Shown: positions 23,086-34,900 of the stretch, one piece after another | Layout: every line of letters begins with the position of its first letter | Position numbering within the stretch: position 1 is the stretch's first letter | NCBI GenBank assembly: GCA_017979445.1 | Contig: CM030711.1 | Location: 40,719,560 to 40,783,559, forward strand | DNA from: Akebia trifoliata | Taxonomy: Eukaryota > Streptophyta > Magnoliopsida > Ranunculales > Lardizabalaceae | DNA length: 64,000 nt | Direction: 5' to 3' | Program-made: the position numbers and the translations under genes | The notes under the pieces: model-generated | What the model was told of the DNA's origin: nothing | What the model saw: the letters and a program-made list of their open reading frames with translations, nothing else | Databases searched by the model: none

Positions 23086-23376
23086 TAATATTGATATTCT
23101 ATTATATTATAGAATCCTTGTGTAATTTGGAAACCTAAACCGTGGAGGTCAATTTGACCAAGGTTCAATAAGGTCAGATGATACATGTGGGTTCTAACAA
23201 AGCAGACACTTTGATAAATGTAAGTTTCCCTTTTCCTATAATCATATTGAAAATGTTTTACCAAAATTTTCAAAGACGTTTACGTAATGATAATGTTTTG
23301 TTTTTAAAAAAATTTCTATTAACAATATTTTTTTGTCTTATTATCAACATTAAATTATTTAAAGTAATTTTAAAAA

Positions 23377-23551
23377 GAGTCCTAAATTTCTGACACCACC
23401 TTGTGGCATAATAATAGATCTTTTCCTTGAGATACACAACTCTACATCTCCATTTATATGTTGTGTCTTCTGAGGAAAAAAGATCTATGGTTCTAGCACA
23501 CGCCACGCTAGAGAACGTATGTTAGAGCGGGGCATCAGAAAATCCTTACTC
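23377..23551. mobile_element. MULE-like hairpin MITE, copy 1
   Basis: Long imperfect inverted repeat starting GAGTCCTAAATTTCTGAC and ending ..AGAAAATCCTTACTC. It is flanked by 9-bp duplications TTTTAAAAA / TTTTAACAA (8 of 9). The centre carries the family core (agatctttt..gagatacacaac / ttgtgtc..gaggaaaaaagatct). No ORF. Confidence 0.75.
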
Positions 23552-23693
23552 TTTTAACAAATTGAAGGGGAAAGGCTGTAATGAAATTTATTCTTGGGGG
23601 CTTTTGAGAGATTACTATGGTGGATGGATTTAATTGGAAGGATTGCACATAATTGCGCTCTCGGTAATATTCTGCATTCTAGGATGTCCAACT

Positions 23694-23901
23694 ACAACAT
23701 GGAAAAAGCTCATATTAGATAGTCCCAGGTCGTTGAATTTCCTAAAATTCGGCAGGCTAAGGAGTCAAATTTTTATTTTAACAGAATGGAACTTTGAAAA
23801 TAATGGAGGGTGAGAGAAATTCGACAGATCTAAGCTCCCAAAATTCACTTTCTAAAATTTGTGGGGCTTGGCCCATCAAAAATTTCAAATTTCCCGTAGT
23901 G
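23694..23901. mobile_element. CACTA-like MITE, decayed copy
   Basis: It ends ..tttcccgtagtg and begins caacatggaaaaagctcata. It contains the family palindromes around cggcaggctaag and gcttggccc. Termini and target duplication are too eroded to be exact. Confidence 0.5.
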
Positions 23902-24724
23902 AGTTTAAATGATTAAAGGTTTCTTAACACAAAAATTGCTGAGGTAGTCCCAGAAAGCATGCCCGAAGCATGTTAATTGTGAAGGAGGTTAGAGGGGCGA
24001 AGGACTCTGAGAAAAGTTTTGAAAGAGAAATTACATGGTCCATTCTAGGAAAGGACCCTTAAATGTTTTGCCTGGTCCATCCATCAGGCGAGGACTAGTG
24101 CAAATTTACACAAAATTGATATCTTTTGCCACTTGGCACTCTTTCTCACACCTCCACGTGCCCCCCCTCTTCAAATTTACACAAAATTGATATCTTTTGC
24201 CACTTGGCACTCTTTCTCACACCTTCTTTTGACCACCTCCACGTGCACCTTCCTCTGACCCCCCTCCCTCCCTCCCTCCCTCCCTCCCTCCCTTTCTGGA
24301 ATAATTCCATTCCTTTATGTAAGGCTACCCTGTAAATAATTGAACCTTGAGGGTTTGGGACTCATGTGCCAAGGATATTGCCCAAGAGAAAGCTTAAATA
24401 TCAATTACCATTCTAACCTCAATCAAATTGGATCACTTGAGATGATAATTGATCATTAGAACTTTCTAGTTGAGGATAATCTCGACCATCATCAAGGCAA
24501 TTGCCGAAACTTGAGCACACCTCAAGAGTTTGGACCCTTTTATCCCTTAATGAATTCTCTAAAGAGCTTGAGAGTTATTTACAATCTTAATTATTGATCA
24601 TCTTAATTGATAAGACTCATTAAAATGTAAATTACTATCTAGACATCTTTGATGGACGTAATCAAGATTGGTTCATGATCAGTTAGCTTCTAAGATATAT
24701 CCCCTTTATTGTGACTGATTTGAT
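23902..24724. other. Intergenic, short duplications, no gene seen
   Basis: A 53-bp block (caaatttacacaaaattgat onwards) occurs at 24101-24153 and again at 24172-24224, period 71 bp. A (CCCT)n microsatellite fills 24260-24293. No conserved coding sequence is visible. The ORF at 24126-24335 is a translation of these repeats. Confidence 0.6.
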
Positions 24725-24950
24725 TATCCTATATCATCTAATATATTTAATTTTTTAGTTAAAAGTAATTGGAAATTTTGGGTATTTATGTTCTCATATG
24801 AAGAAATAATGTTAAGAAGTAATATAACAGGACGATAATTACAGTTACTTATAAACTTCAAATGGTCACGATTGAGGATCGTATGGGTATCAAATTGTAA
24901 TTGACACCTGACAGAGGCAGTTGACTTCAATCTCTGATGCCACAATTGTT
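24724..24950 (+). repeat. Segment shared with the 3' flank of the WSD gene
   Basis: It is colinear with 55725-55945. Shared blocks are agttaaaagtaatt..tttttgg.., tttatgttctcat-tgaagaaataatg, caaatggtcac-att.gagga and gacacctgacaga.g..gttgacttcaa. The second copy starts about 540 bp after the WSD stop codon. Confidence 0.6.
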
Positions 24951-24956
24951 TAGATG

Positions 24957-26486
24957 TGTCAGGCCTGAGAACCTGGTTTTTTTTAATGTAATTATGTTTG
25001 TATTTTTATTATTTATTTTGGTGGACCCAAAGGCCCAGGCCCTTAGTGCATGCTTTAAATATCAAATTGGTATAATATTTTCTTAAGAATTTATTTAAAA
25101 TAAATTTAAAAATTAAAATAAATATTAAGTTTCTACGTAACTTTTATAAATCGAGTGTAACTCCACACTCCCATATTTGTTTAATTGAAGATTTTATTTT
25201 TATGGAGACAAGACTTAGAGTTCTTCATCTTTTGTGAACTCAAATCTAGAAATTGAATTTTAGAGGGGTGGTTAGGTCTTGTAATTAATTTTCTATTTTC
25301 AACTTAGTAGAATGACGTTTTTGTAATTTTAATTTCGATAATCAATCAAATGAAGGAATTTGGGTGGTTCGTAGATTGTGCCACTTGTTGGAAAGAATTT
25401 TAATAACTTTATTGTTTGCTAAAATGAAGAAAGTGGAGGGGGTTTGAAAACACCGAAGAATTAAAAACGTGATGCTTAGTAGTCCATTGTCAACCTTATA
25501 CTCTAATTTCTTTAGGAAATCAATTAAGACTCTTCCTCGTTAAAGATCAATAGTAAGCCATCAACATCCAAGGAAAAAGACATCAATCGAAGGATTCTCA
25601 TCGATTCAAGATCAAGGTAGGTGATCCATCACTCTTCTAGAACACTAGGAATAGAATGATGAAAACGTGTATGTAAATATGTAGTGATCCATGCATTGAG
25701 CTCATGATATTTATTTGTATGAAATTTTAATCTATATTTTGATCATGATTTTAGAATATTCTCACTTCATTGAATTGTTTAAAAATTCTTAAATAATTAA
25801 TTATATTTGTTTTTGAAATATTGATAATACTATGATAGGAAAAAAGATGTTTGATTGGTAAAATGAATCCTGTAATTAATGATGATTAATTTGGTTTGGT
25901 GTGAAATCAGGATTGGCGTGTCCTTGGGAGAATAATCCCTAAACCTCCTCGAGGAAAATCCCATGTTTTGGGATTTAGAAAATTTGTCCAAGCTAGTGTG
26001 AAAATCAGAGATGATGGTCTAGTCAAGCCGGTGTGAAATTTAGGCTCAATATTTGTCGACAACAAATTTTACAAATCTATCTCGAGATGCATGAAACAAG
26101 ATCACAAATGTATTTTCATTGATTTTTGATGAAAAGTGGTACAAAGCTCAGTACAATCCTCCGATTAACAATAAAATATAACAAAAATAATGTGTGTAAC
26201 TTTCTCCTCTTTGAGCCTTACACTTGATTGACTGCTTTCATGGTAGTTTTGTTGTGCTTTATCTGTTGTGGAGGCTTTCTATCGATTTTCTTTTTTCTAG
26301 ACTTCATGCTTGATCGACTAAAATTAATTTCTTGACTTTTAGAAAATGACTTTTAGGCTTGATCTTTTCTTTAATTGGAGTTCAAATTTCTCTTGAAGAA
26401 CCATGTTTAATCTCTGGAAAAGGGCTTAAGAGTTTCTTTTTCTTTAGAGAGAGAGAGCTTCTGTTTTTTGAGAGAAAGTGATCTAG
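24957..26486. other. Unassigned repeat-like intergenic DNA
   Basis: It starts tgtcaggcctgagaacc and includes ggcccaggccc, a gatcaaggtaggtgatcc block and a catgttttgggatttag block, a texture like gypsy LTRs. I could find neither clean ends nor a target duplication. No coding sequence is visible. It may be a solo LTR. Confidence 0.3.
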
Positions 26487-26489
26487 GTC

Positions 26490-26743
26490 CGCTATGTGAA
26501 AACTAAAAAATTCGCAGAAAATTTGACGGACCAAGACCCATGAATTCTAGAAACTAAATTTTAACGATTTAGGACCGTCGAAATTCTAGATATTCCTAGA
26601 TTTGACGGTTTAAAGTTGTCGAATTTCTTCCATTCTTCATTAATTTGATAGTTTCGACCCGTCAAAAAAAAAATTGACAATGGAAAATTCAACGCCAATT
26701 TGACGGCCCAAGGCCATCAAATTTGAGCTTTTTTCGCATTGTG
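26490..26743. mobile_element. CACTA-like MITE, full copy (duplication GTC)
   Basis: Begins cgctatgtgaaaac and ends ..ttttttcgcattgtg, flanked by GTC on both sides (26487-26489, 26744-26746). Inside are four small palindromes of the type aaatttgacgg-cc..gg-ccgtcaaattt. The CACTA-type terminal bases and 3-bp duplication fit the CACTA (En/Spm) superfamily. Confidence 0.8.
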
Positions 26744-27251
26744 GTCCCTTCCCAAATGAGGTAGGCTTTGATATTTGTAGACTTAAAATAAATTAACTTC
26801 CCAACTATTAAATGGTGAAAAAATTCCTATTTTATAAAATGATATTTTCCCCACCATAGTGAAAAAGTCGGGGTTCGGGAATAATTTGACAAGAGAAAAG
26901 TTCAGAAAAAAATAGATAAAAGTCAAGAAAACATCGAATATATCGATTTGAACACATGTTTTGGTACACCAGCCTTAAGTTTCTTACCAGGCAAGGTGAA
27001 CTGAAAATCTCCTCAAATAATCAGATCAAGGTTTGACCGGGGTTCAATGCTGTTGGATATATTGATTTGTATGTACCAAATAAATTTTAAATATATGAAA
27101 ATTAGAAATCAATCAAGAGAAAAAAGAAAAGGAAAATTTCTACTCTTTTCCAAGACTCGGATGCAGACAATTCAAAAGAATTAAAGATTTTCTTGAAATC
27201 TTTCTATTTTCTTCCAATTTCAAATGTTTTCAAATTTTTTAATTATTTTTT

Positions 27252-27435
27252 GAATCGTGATAAAATGACTCCCCCCGCCTAACGTGACATGTGCTAAAAC
27301 CATAGATCTATATTACTTGGGATACACAACTGTTGTTTTTATGGGGATGTGCAGTTGTAGATCCCGAGGAGTATAGATCTATGGTCTCACACGCATGTCA
27401 ATATGCCACATGGGGTAGTCAAATTATCATGACTC
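27252..27435. mobile_element. MULE-like hairpin MITE, copy 2
   Basis: Inverted repeat gaatcgtgataaaatgactcc / ..gtcaaattatcatgactc with the family core gggatacacaact..agttgtagatcccgagg. The 9-bp flanks no longer match, so it is an older copy or rearranged at one end. Confidence 0.65.
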
Positions 27436-27484
27436 CTCTTTTATTTATTTATAAAGTTCTATCTCAAAACCAACCCTTGTAAAA

Positions 27485-27642
27485 GAGTCGTGATGAATGC
27501 ACGTGGTCTTGGTACATGGTTGATGTGGCAAGGGCACAAAACCATAGATCATTTTCATCGGGTTACATAGGAAAAAGATGTGCGGTTTTGTGCTCTTGCC
27601 ATGTCAGCCATGTGCCAAGACTGCGTGCATTCACCATTATTC
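27485..27642. mobile_element. MULE-like hairpin MITE, copy 3
   Basis: GAGTCGTGATGAATGCACG.. pairs with ..CGTGCATTCACCATTATTC. Flanks are CTTGTAAAA (27476-27484) and TTTGTAAAA (27643-27651), matching at 8 of 9. This subtype has gcaagggcacaaaaccatag arms. Confidence 0.8.
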
Positions 27643-27652
27643 TTTGTAAAAA

Positions 27653-27840
27653 GAGTTGTGATAAAATGACTCCCCGACGTGGCATACTCAATCAACTCCC
27701 CTGACGTGGGGTGTGCCAGTGCATTTGTGTATACGGAGATGTGCGGTTGGGCATCCCAAGGCATAAAAATATGGCTCTGCCCACCCACGTCAGGGGAATT
27801 GATTAAGTATGCCACGTGGGGAGTCATGTTATCATGACTC
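27653..27840. mobile_element. MULE-like hairpin MITE, copy 4 (adjacent to copy 3)
   Basis: GAGTTGTGATAAAATGACTCCCC pairs with ..GGGGAGTCATGTTATCATGACTC. Flanks are TTGTAAAAA and TTGTAAATC (7 of 9). It shares the TTGTAAAA flank with copy 3, so the two elements sit side by side in one target. Confidence 0.75.
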
Positions 27841-28120
27841 TTGTAAATCAATCCAGTTGGACCTGTTCCGGGCATGAGTCCGGTCCAGTTTTTAAAACAC
27901 TGGTTTCTAACCCATCTTGGGAACAACACTCAAGTTGCCACTTTCACAAGATTGAAGATTATCATCTCTTCCAAGGTAGTTGTTGTATTCCAGCACCACA
28001 TTAATACCATGCCATAGTTAATTTGGTAGTTCACATCTAGGTGAAGTAAAGTACTGTGTCAGCTTGAGAAATTTAATCCATACCAACAACTTCATGTTCA
28101 AGATCTGTTTTAAATTAAAC

Positions 28121-28240
28121 ATGGTGAGGAGGCAGAGAGGGAAGCATAGCAGAAGTTTCAATGGCTTCGAAAGGGGAAAAACAAGCACTAGTAGAAGAAG
28201 AAGAACAACAACAACAGCAAGAAGTTTTCATACCTCTTAG
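28121..28240 (+). promoter_or_regulatory. Upstream ORF overlapping the WSD start codon
   Basis: A 39-codon ORF in a different frame from the WSD coding sequence. It begins 40 bases before the WSD ATG and stops 77 bases after it. Its start context, A at -3 and G at +4 (aaacATGG), is stronger than that of the main start (tttcaATGG, T at -3). If the transcript starts upstream of 28121, ribosomes would have to scan past this ATG. No transcription start or TATA box could be fixed. Confidence 0.5.
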
Positions 28241-28949
28241 CCCAATGTCCCAATGTCTCAATAGTTCTACCATGTCTTTAACTGTCATCTCAGTTTTGGA
28301 ATTCGAGATTCCCATAGACGAACATAAAATAATTGAAATTGCGAATAATGTACTCTTACCTAGTAACATACGCTTTCAATCCATCATTGATACTAATAAG
28401 AAGGACAAGGTTCGGTGGAAGAAGGTCGAGGTGAGAGTCGAAGACCATATTATTGTCCCTACGTTCCCTATAGGTTTATCGCGAGCTGACTACGAAGAAC
28501 ACTTAAGAGTATACTTGTCGAAGATAGCTGGTGAGCAGTTTTCAGAGGATCAACCTTTATGGGAATTCCATGTGATCAAGTACCCAACACTCACTGGTGC
28601 TTCATCTGCTGTGTTCAAGTTTAGCCATGCAATCGGAGATGGTTATTCCCTTGTTGGTGTACTTTCTAATGGATTGCAAAGGGCAGATAATCCTTCTCTT
28701 CCTCTCACTTTCCCAGCTATGTCTTTGAGATTAAATGAAGGGATGGGGAGTTTCTGCAGGGGCTTTTTTTCTAAGTTGAGTAACACTGTTTTTGATTTGA
28801 CTTTCAACTTTCTGAGGGGTACAGTTTTAGAAGACTCGACGAGTGCAATTCGATCAGGGAAGCCTGGAGTTGAATTCGAACCAATGGATATCTCGTCCAT
28901 CAATGTATCCCTTGAGCTTATCAAACAAGTTCAATCCAAGGTTGGAGGG
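28161..28949 (+). CDS. WSD exon 1
   Basis: Encodes residues 1-263: a Gln/Glu-rich N-terminus (residues 12-20), then the acyltransferase fold with the HxxxDG motif at 156-161 and [12 protein letters not shown] at 131-142. It ends GGAGGG|GTAAGT, a near-perfect plant donor. The open frame continues only 11 codons beyond the donor. Confidence 0.85.
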
Positions 28950-31900
28950 GTAAGTTTCCTTGAGCACTTTTTTTTTTTGTAAAACAGGATCAGCATTATT
29001 TCTGGAAGTTATTCATTTTAATTCTAAAAATGGATTTACCATTTTCTGAATTAATTTTTCTTTAACTCCTGGTAGCAATAATTAAATGAATCTTATGTGC
29101 TACACCGGCCTTGTGCTTTTTTAAACAAATTGCATCATAGATCGAGTATGCATTATAGTATCAGTTATGTAGTATCGTATTTAGATATATGGATATGCAG
29201 TTATGCCACTATGTTAAAAAAGCCCATATTTGACGGTCTCAGCCCGTCAAATTTTGAGAAATTTGATGGACCATCTCATCAAATATGCCTGTCAAATATT
29301 TTCTTGTAGATTCTTTTTTTTTTACGGTCTTTAACTATCAAATCATTGGAGAATGAGTCTCAAAAAAAGAAAATTCATAGAGTATGCACGTCGAATATGG
29401 AGGTTTAACAAATAATAGGACGATCCTCTAATTCACCGATCACAATAAATGAAATAGTAATAAAAAAATAAAACAAAAATCATAAAACAAACTCCAAATT
29501 AAACTAAACAAATCAAAATTCATATTATATATTGAAATTCCATTACTAAACAAGCTCTAATTGAAGCAATTGGACACTTATAAATGAAATTACGTAACAT
29601 AATTTCTTAAAAATAAAACACAATTATAAGCAAATGGTCGTGATGCCTTTGATCTCTTCTGGCTCTCTTTGCTCTATCGTATCCTCTTATTTTCCTCTAG
29701 ATTTGGCTTTTCCCTACATTGCCATTATTCTCAAAGAAATCCTACTAACGCTCTCATACCTACACATAAAAGATTTGGTATATTGAGATATCAACTCAAA
29801 GTAAACAATAAGAAATATTATATGAAGCCAAAATACTATCAAGATTTTCAAGAACTGTATATTTATAAATATTAGTAGCAAATCGAAAAACAAGTCGATA
29901 GACAACCAATTCCAGGCTAACTTGATTAGTTGTAATCAAGCAGTCCTCCACTAATGAAGAACAACTATAAGTAACCATAACCCACTAGCAAAAGAACCAG
30001 TTATTTTGATATGCCACAACCAATGTTCATTGCTCAATACTTAGAAAAGACACAAAGAAAATGCCAATAGTAGCTAGTTTAAAACTTAGTTACCGAAAGT
30101 GCTAGAACATGGTTTTATGTTGGGAGTGGCCTAAAGTGCTACAATGGATCTATGTTGGGAGTGTGAGAATCATCAAAAAGTAGAAATTGAACTATTTTAA
30201 GTGTTCATTTATGGGTAAGATGGCCAAACCAACATGTCTAAGCCAATTCAAACCAAGCACCACAGATTCTTTTTACGGGTGGGAAAAAGTAGCTTGACAT
30301 CATATGAAATTTGGTGGCGAAATTCCTAATGGTTTTAGGTGGAAGATGGGAAAAAAGATTTTTTCCTCAATTCAAGAGATCCAACTGAACTCATATCATC
30401 AGGGAGTTCAGTTGACCTTGATAATTAAGAAAATAAATAGAAACAATTTCAAAACTAAGATATATGAACCTAAAAGATCCAAGTGTGAGATTTCAAAGAA
30501 AATTTCCTAAGTTCAAATCATATGCTAACCTTATTGAAGGAAAGTCTCAAGTGAGACTATAAGAACAAGTCATTTGAGAATAACAAATAGCCCAAACCCA
30601 ATTTCAAGAAATCTAAGAAACAAGATTTTCACCTAATCAATAAATGTCCAAATTAATTAATTTTGGCATATACAAATTATTCACGAATTCGGGAAATATA
30701 ATTGTTAAAGTTTTGAACCTAAATGGACTGAGATATTTAATGGAAGGCCTTCGCCAAATCCACCATCTACCTTCTGACCCCACAATCCACTATTTCATGT
30801 AGGATCTGCTTGAACCAACTTGCGGCATCTGGGTGTGTCAAATCCAACATCCCGATCTCAAATCCTGTATTTGGAACTGTGCTTGTTTCTCCATTCTTGT
30901 CTTTCACTAATATGCCCAAGTTTTTGGCTTTGTCGAAGAGGTTTCACTTTCTATTTGGCTTTTCATGAGTTTGCGATAGTGAGCAAAAGCTTCAACAAAC
31001 TGTTGAAAGTAGCCTCCAATAGGAATGTAAAGATGGTTTTAACATCATGTTATTCGTTTTAGCATCGACAAGGGAGAAGATGAGTACCGGAGCTAAACAA
31101 GGATTGTAGTAAGTCATCATTTGAATATCGTGGGTATATAGGTCTTTCACTAGTTTCTGCCATCCTTCATATCGTGTTGTGTCCACTTCTTAGTTCCACC
31201 AGAGCTGTGAGCCGAATACCGTTTGCCTCTGCCCCACCGAATCCTACATGACAACCATTACACATAACACAAGACACACAATACACAAATATACATGACA
31301 CATGAACATGAATTGACAAATATATGTGTTGTGATATATTTCTTGTATCTAGTTGGTGATTGACAACCATGAAAGTACTAAATACTTATACTCAAATTAG
31401 GGTCTTGGGGAGAGGGAAATTGAACATAAAAACTAGTGTTTCAGGGATCTAGAAATTAGAGAGAGTGGAGAAACCTGGATTGTAATTTCTTAAAGTTTGT
31501 GAATCATTCTCAAGTCTCATGTCATCCATGGATATAGGCATACTACCAAATTGTAGAACTTGTAAAAAAATGAACTATGTATATTTTGCTCACAACAAAT
31601 AACAATAAGAACACAAAAATTAAGGCACAAGTCAAGAAGCAAAATTATGCTTTCTAAATTTGAAATTGAACAAATAATTAAGTACCTAAAACATGCTTAA
31701 ACATCCTTGTTTTTATTTTATACACTTTCAGCCCTCATCCTTAATGAGATCAAACATTCAAGTGGTTTTTTCACCTATTACTTCATTATATTAGTAGCTA
31801 GCAATAGACCATTCTAATCATGTGAGTCCCTTTAATGATATAAATCCACAGATAATAAATTCTAAAGGAGAGGTACCTAGATATTCTCTTTATAGTGAGG

Positions 31901-34900
31901 GTAGACAGAGTAAATAGAAGCTTCATGACCTTCAGCCTGCATCCAGCTACAACATCCCAAACCTATTATATGAAGAAGTAACATGAGCTCAACCAAATTA
32001 ACTTTTTCCGCCAAAACCAAATAAAACTTCAAAGTTAATACCTTAATTGTCTTGTTATCACCACAATGGACAATGTAGAGTTGATTGTTGGGATGAGAAA
32101 AGGAAATATCATTAACTCCACCAATATGGGCATCAATCTACAACACACACAGTCAACAATCTGTATCTTGCTTAACTAAGAAAATAAAAACATCTACGCC
32201 ACGTGGGATACCTCCAAATGTTGTCTCAATTCTCTGATTGGACTGTAAGTATATGTTTGAACAATGTGTTTCGAAAATGCAACACCTAGAAGATATGAGG
32301 AGGATATTTCTCGGAGCGATTGACACGTGGCAATCTTAGAAAATTGTGATCGATTCTCTGAATCAAGTGGAGAACACAACTAGCTGCATCAAAACTGACC
32401 TTTGTACGCACTCTATAAGAGTAGGTCGGATGCTTGTGAAACTTGTCAGATCAGATGTGACACTCCATATTTTATAGATCAGATGTGACAACCCCAACCT
32501 GACAGATCGATTGAAACTACTCTTGTCCTAACAAGTCAGGTGTAGCAACTCCTGCAACTGATAGATCAGGGAGTAGGCACAACTACTTCAACATAAATCA
32601 TTGAAAGAATCCTGGGAAATCCGTGAGCCAGGAACTCTATAAATATCAGATAGCAACTTACACAAAAGGTTAGAAAAAATCTTTCTTGAGAGCACTTTAT
32701 TAACTCGGCACTAAATTTCTAACTTGATCATCGGAGTGGTCCTGTTGCAGGCCATCCATTGAGCTAGGAATTTTCATGGAGCATCTCGAGATAGAGAAAA
32801 AAATTGCATTTACAATTTGGTGCCATCCGTGAGAACTTTACAAGATAAAAATGACTAGTATGGTGAGGGCAAGAGGTCAAGGACATGGAGAACCATCAAA
32901 CCCTTACCAGTAGATCCACCTCTATCACCACAAGATCCAATGCTTGCGATGTATCATTTGTTAATAGAAATGAGAGTAGAGATGCGCAGGGGGTTAGAAA
33001 AGCAGAACAACGAGATCACAACGATATGGAGAGAAAACGAGGAGTTCAAACAGAGACTAGACGAGGGAACTGAGACAGGAGGAGGCTTAGAGGGAGAAGG
33101 TAGTTAGGGGCATATGCTCCGTGCAACAACCCGGACCGAGGGAGATCGAACTGTGGATTCGATAGCAATAAGATCACAACAGGGAAGTTCTAAAACACAG
33201 AATCCAATGATGAGGGGAAAAGTCAAAGAGATGCTGAAAATGAGAGATGAGGAACTTGCCCGAAGAAGAGATCTAGGACAGAGAGCTTGAAATACCATTC
33301 GGGAACTTAAGGAGATGTTGTTCTCACAAGCAATAATGAGCTCTCACCCCCCAAGAGCATTTCACCCATAGAAATTCGAACTCTACAACGGAACGAGAGA
33401 TCCAATGGACCATATCCTCCACTACAAGAGCCAAATGGTCTTGTATCAGAACGACGATTCACTACTATGCAAACTCTTCCGTCAACCTTGAGGCAAGGAG
33501 CTATGTTGTGGTTCCAAGGGTTGGCTATTGGGTTAATAACGAGTTTTTCTAAGCTAGAAGAGATGTTTGTTAGACAATTCGTCCATTTGCGAAAAAAAAG
33601 TAGGAATGAACATGCTTTTTAACCTACGATAGGAGGTCGACGAGATATACACTTGTTTGTGACCCAATTTTGAACAAAGGTACTAGCTGTTGAAAGTATA
33701 GATGAGGCAAATGCTTGCATAGCTTATGTGGCGGCGATCATCCCCGAAACATGGTTGCATGAGTTACTGATAAACTTTGATCCCTCATAACTTGAGGATG
33801 TCTATGCAAAAGTTGAGAAGTACATCATGGTAGAGGAGTCGCTACAAGGAAAAAAGCCAACATCACAGACAGTTGCTAATAGTATAAAAAATCCAAAAAA
33901 TTTGAAAGTCAAAATCGAGCTAGGTGATAAAGGTAACAAGAAGAGACGACGGGACCCGAAAGAGCAGTCGAGGTGGAAGAGAGGAAGGGTATATACTCCG
34001 CTCAACGAAAATCTATTAGTGATATTAAAGCACATACGCGACGACCTCGACTTCATACAACCACCTCAGGACTACCGAGAAAAGTCAAGAAACCCGTACT
34101 ATGAGTACCACGGAGTAGAGGATCACTCGACCGATGACTGTTACAAGCTGCGGCATATCATATAAGATATGATCGAGGACAGAAAACTCAGGAGGTACGT
34201 GGCCCCTATATTTAGAGAAAGAAGAGAGGTACGGGGGGAAGAGAATCGAAAATCGCAACCTCAACTGCTTAAAGGGGAAAGACAACATGAACCCGAGAAT
34301 CGTAGGATGGTGCACACTATCTCGGGGGTGCATGAGTAATGAAGATACGCCACGAGATCGGTGTCAACCAAGTGTCCTTGGGGTTAGTGAGGTATGGAGG
34401 TCGAATCTTGCCACGGGGGCTAGGCGATAGCATTCATGGAAGACGATCTTCGAAGTATAGCTATGCCTCATCAAGACGCACTTATCATAACACTTCTAGT
34501 TGACAATATAAACCTCAAAAGAATTCTGGTCGATGTAGGAAGCACGATATACATCTTTTTCCTAAGAACGACAAAAAAGATGGGGATCTCGGAGAGTATG
34601 TTACCAACTCAGACCACTGTGTTTGGATTCAACGGGGCCCCAACTAGATCAGTAGGAGAGATCACACTCCGTATAACAACATGAGCAAAGGTGGTTATGA
34701 CAAGGTTCATAGTAATCGATTCAGATTCGGCATACAATGCCATTCTCGGGAGGAGGTGGATACATGAGATAAGACCTGTCCATTGACCTATCATCAGATA
34801 ATCAGATTTTCGAGCAAAAATGAGGTGGTGGAGATCAAGGGAGACCAAGAGATGGCCCATAAGTGTATTTCTTTGGCCATAAAGCCCGTGAAGTATAATG

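Noticed and set aside
24957..26050. Complete solo LTR
   Set aside because: TG start is plausible, but no matching CA end with a 5-bp duplication could be found, so it is left as unassigned repeat-like DNA.
31167..31370. Minus ORF with [21 protein letters not shown] as part of the GH31 gene
   Set aside because: The frame that matches GH31 here is a different one ([15 protein letters not shown]); this ORF is out of frame.
31490..31565. Minus-strand stretch reading [20 protein letters not shown]
   Set aside because: It looks coding-like but I could not place it in TOPLESS, GH31 or any other family, so no feature is claimed.
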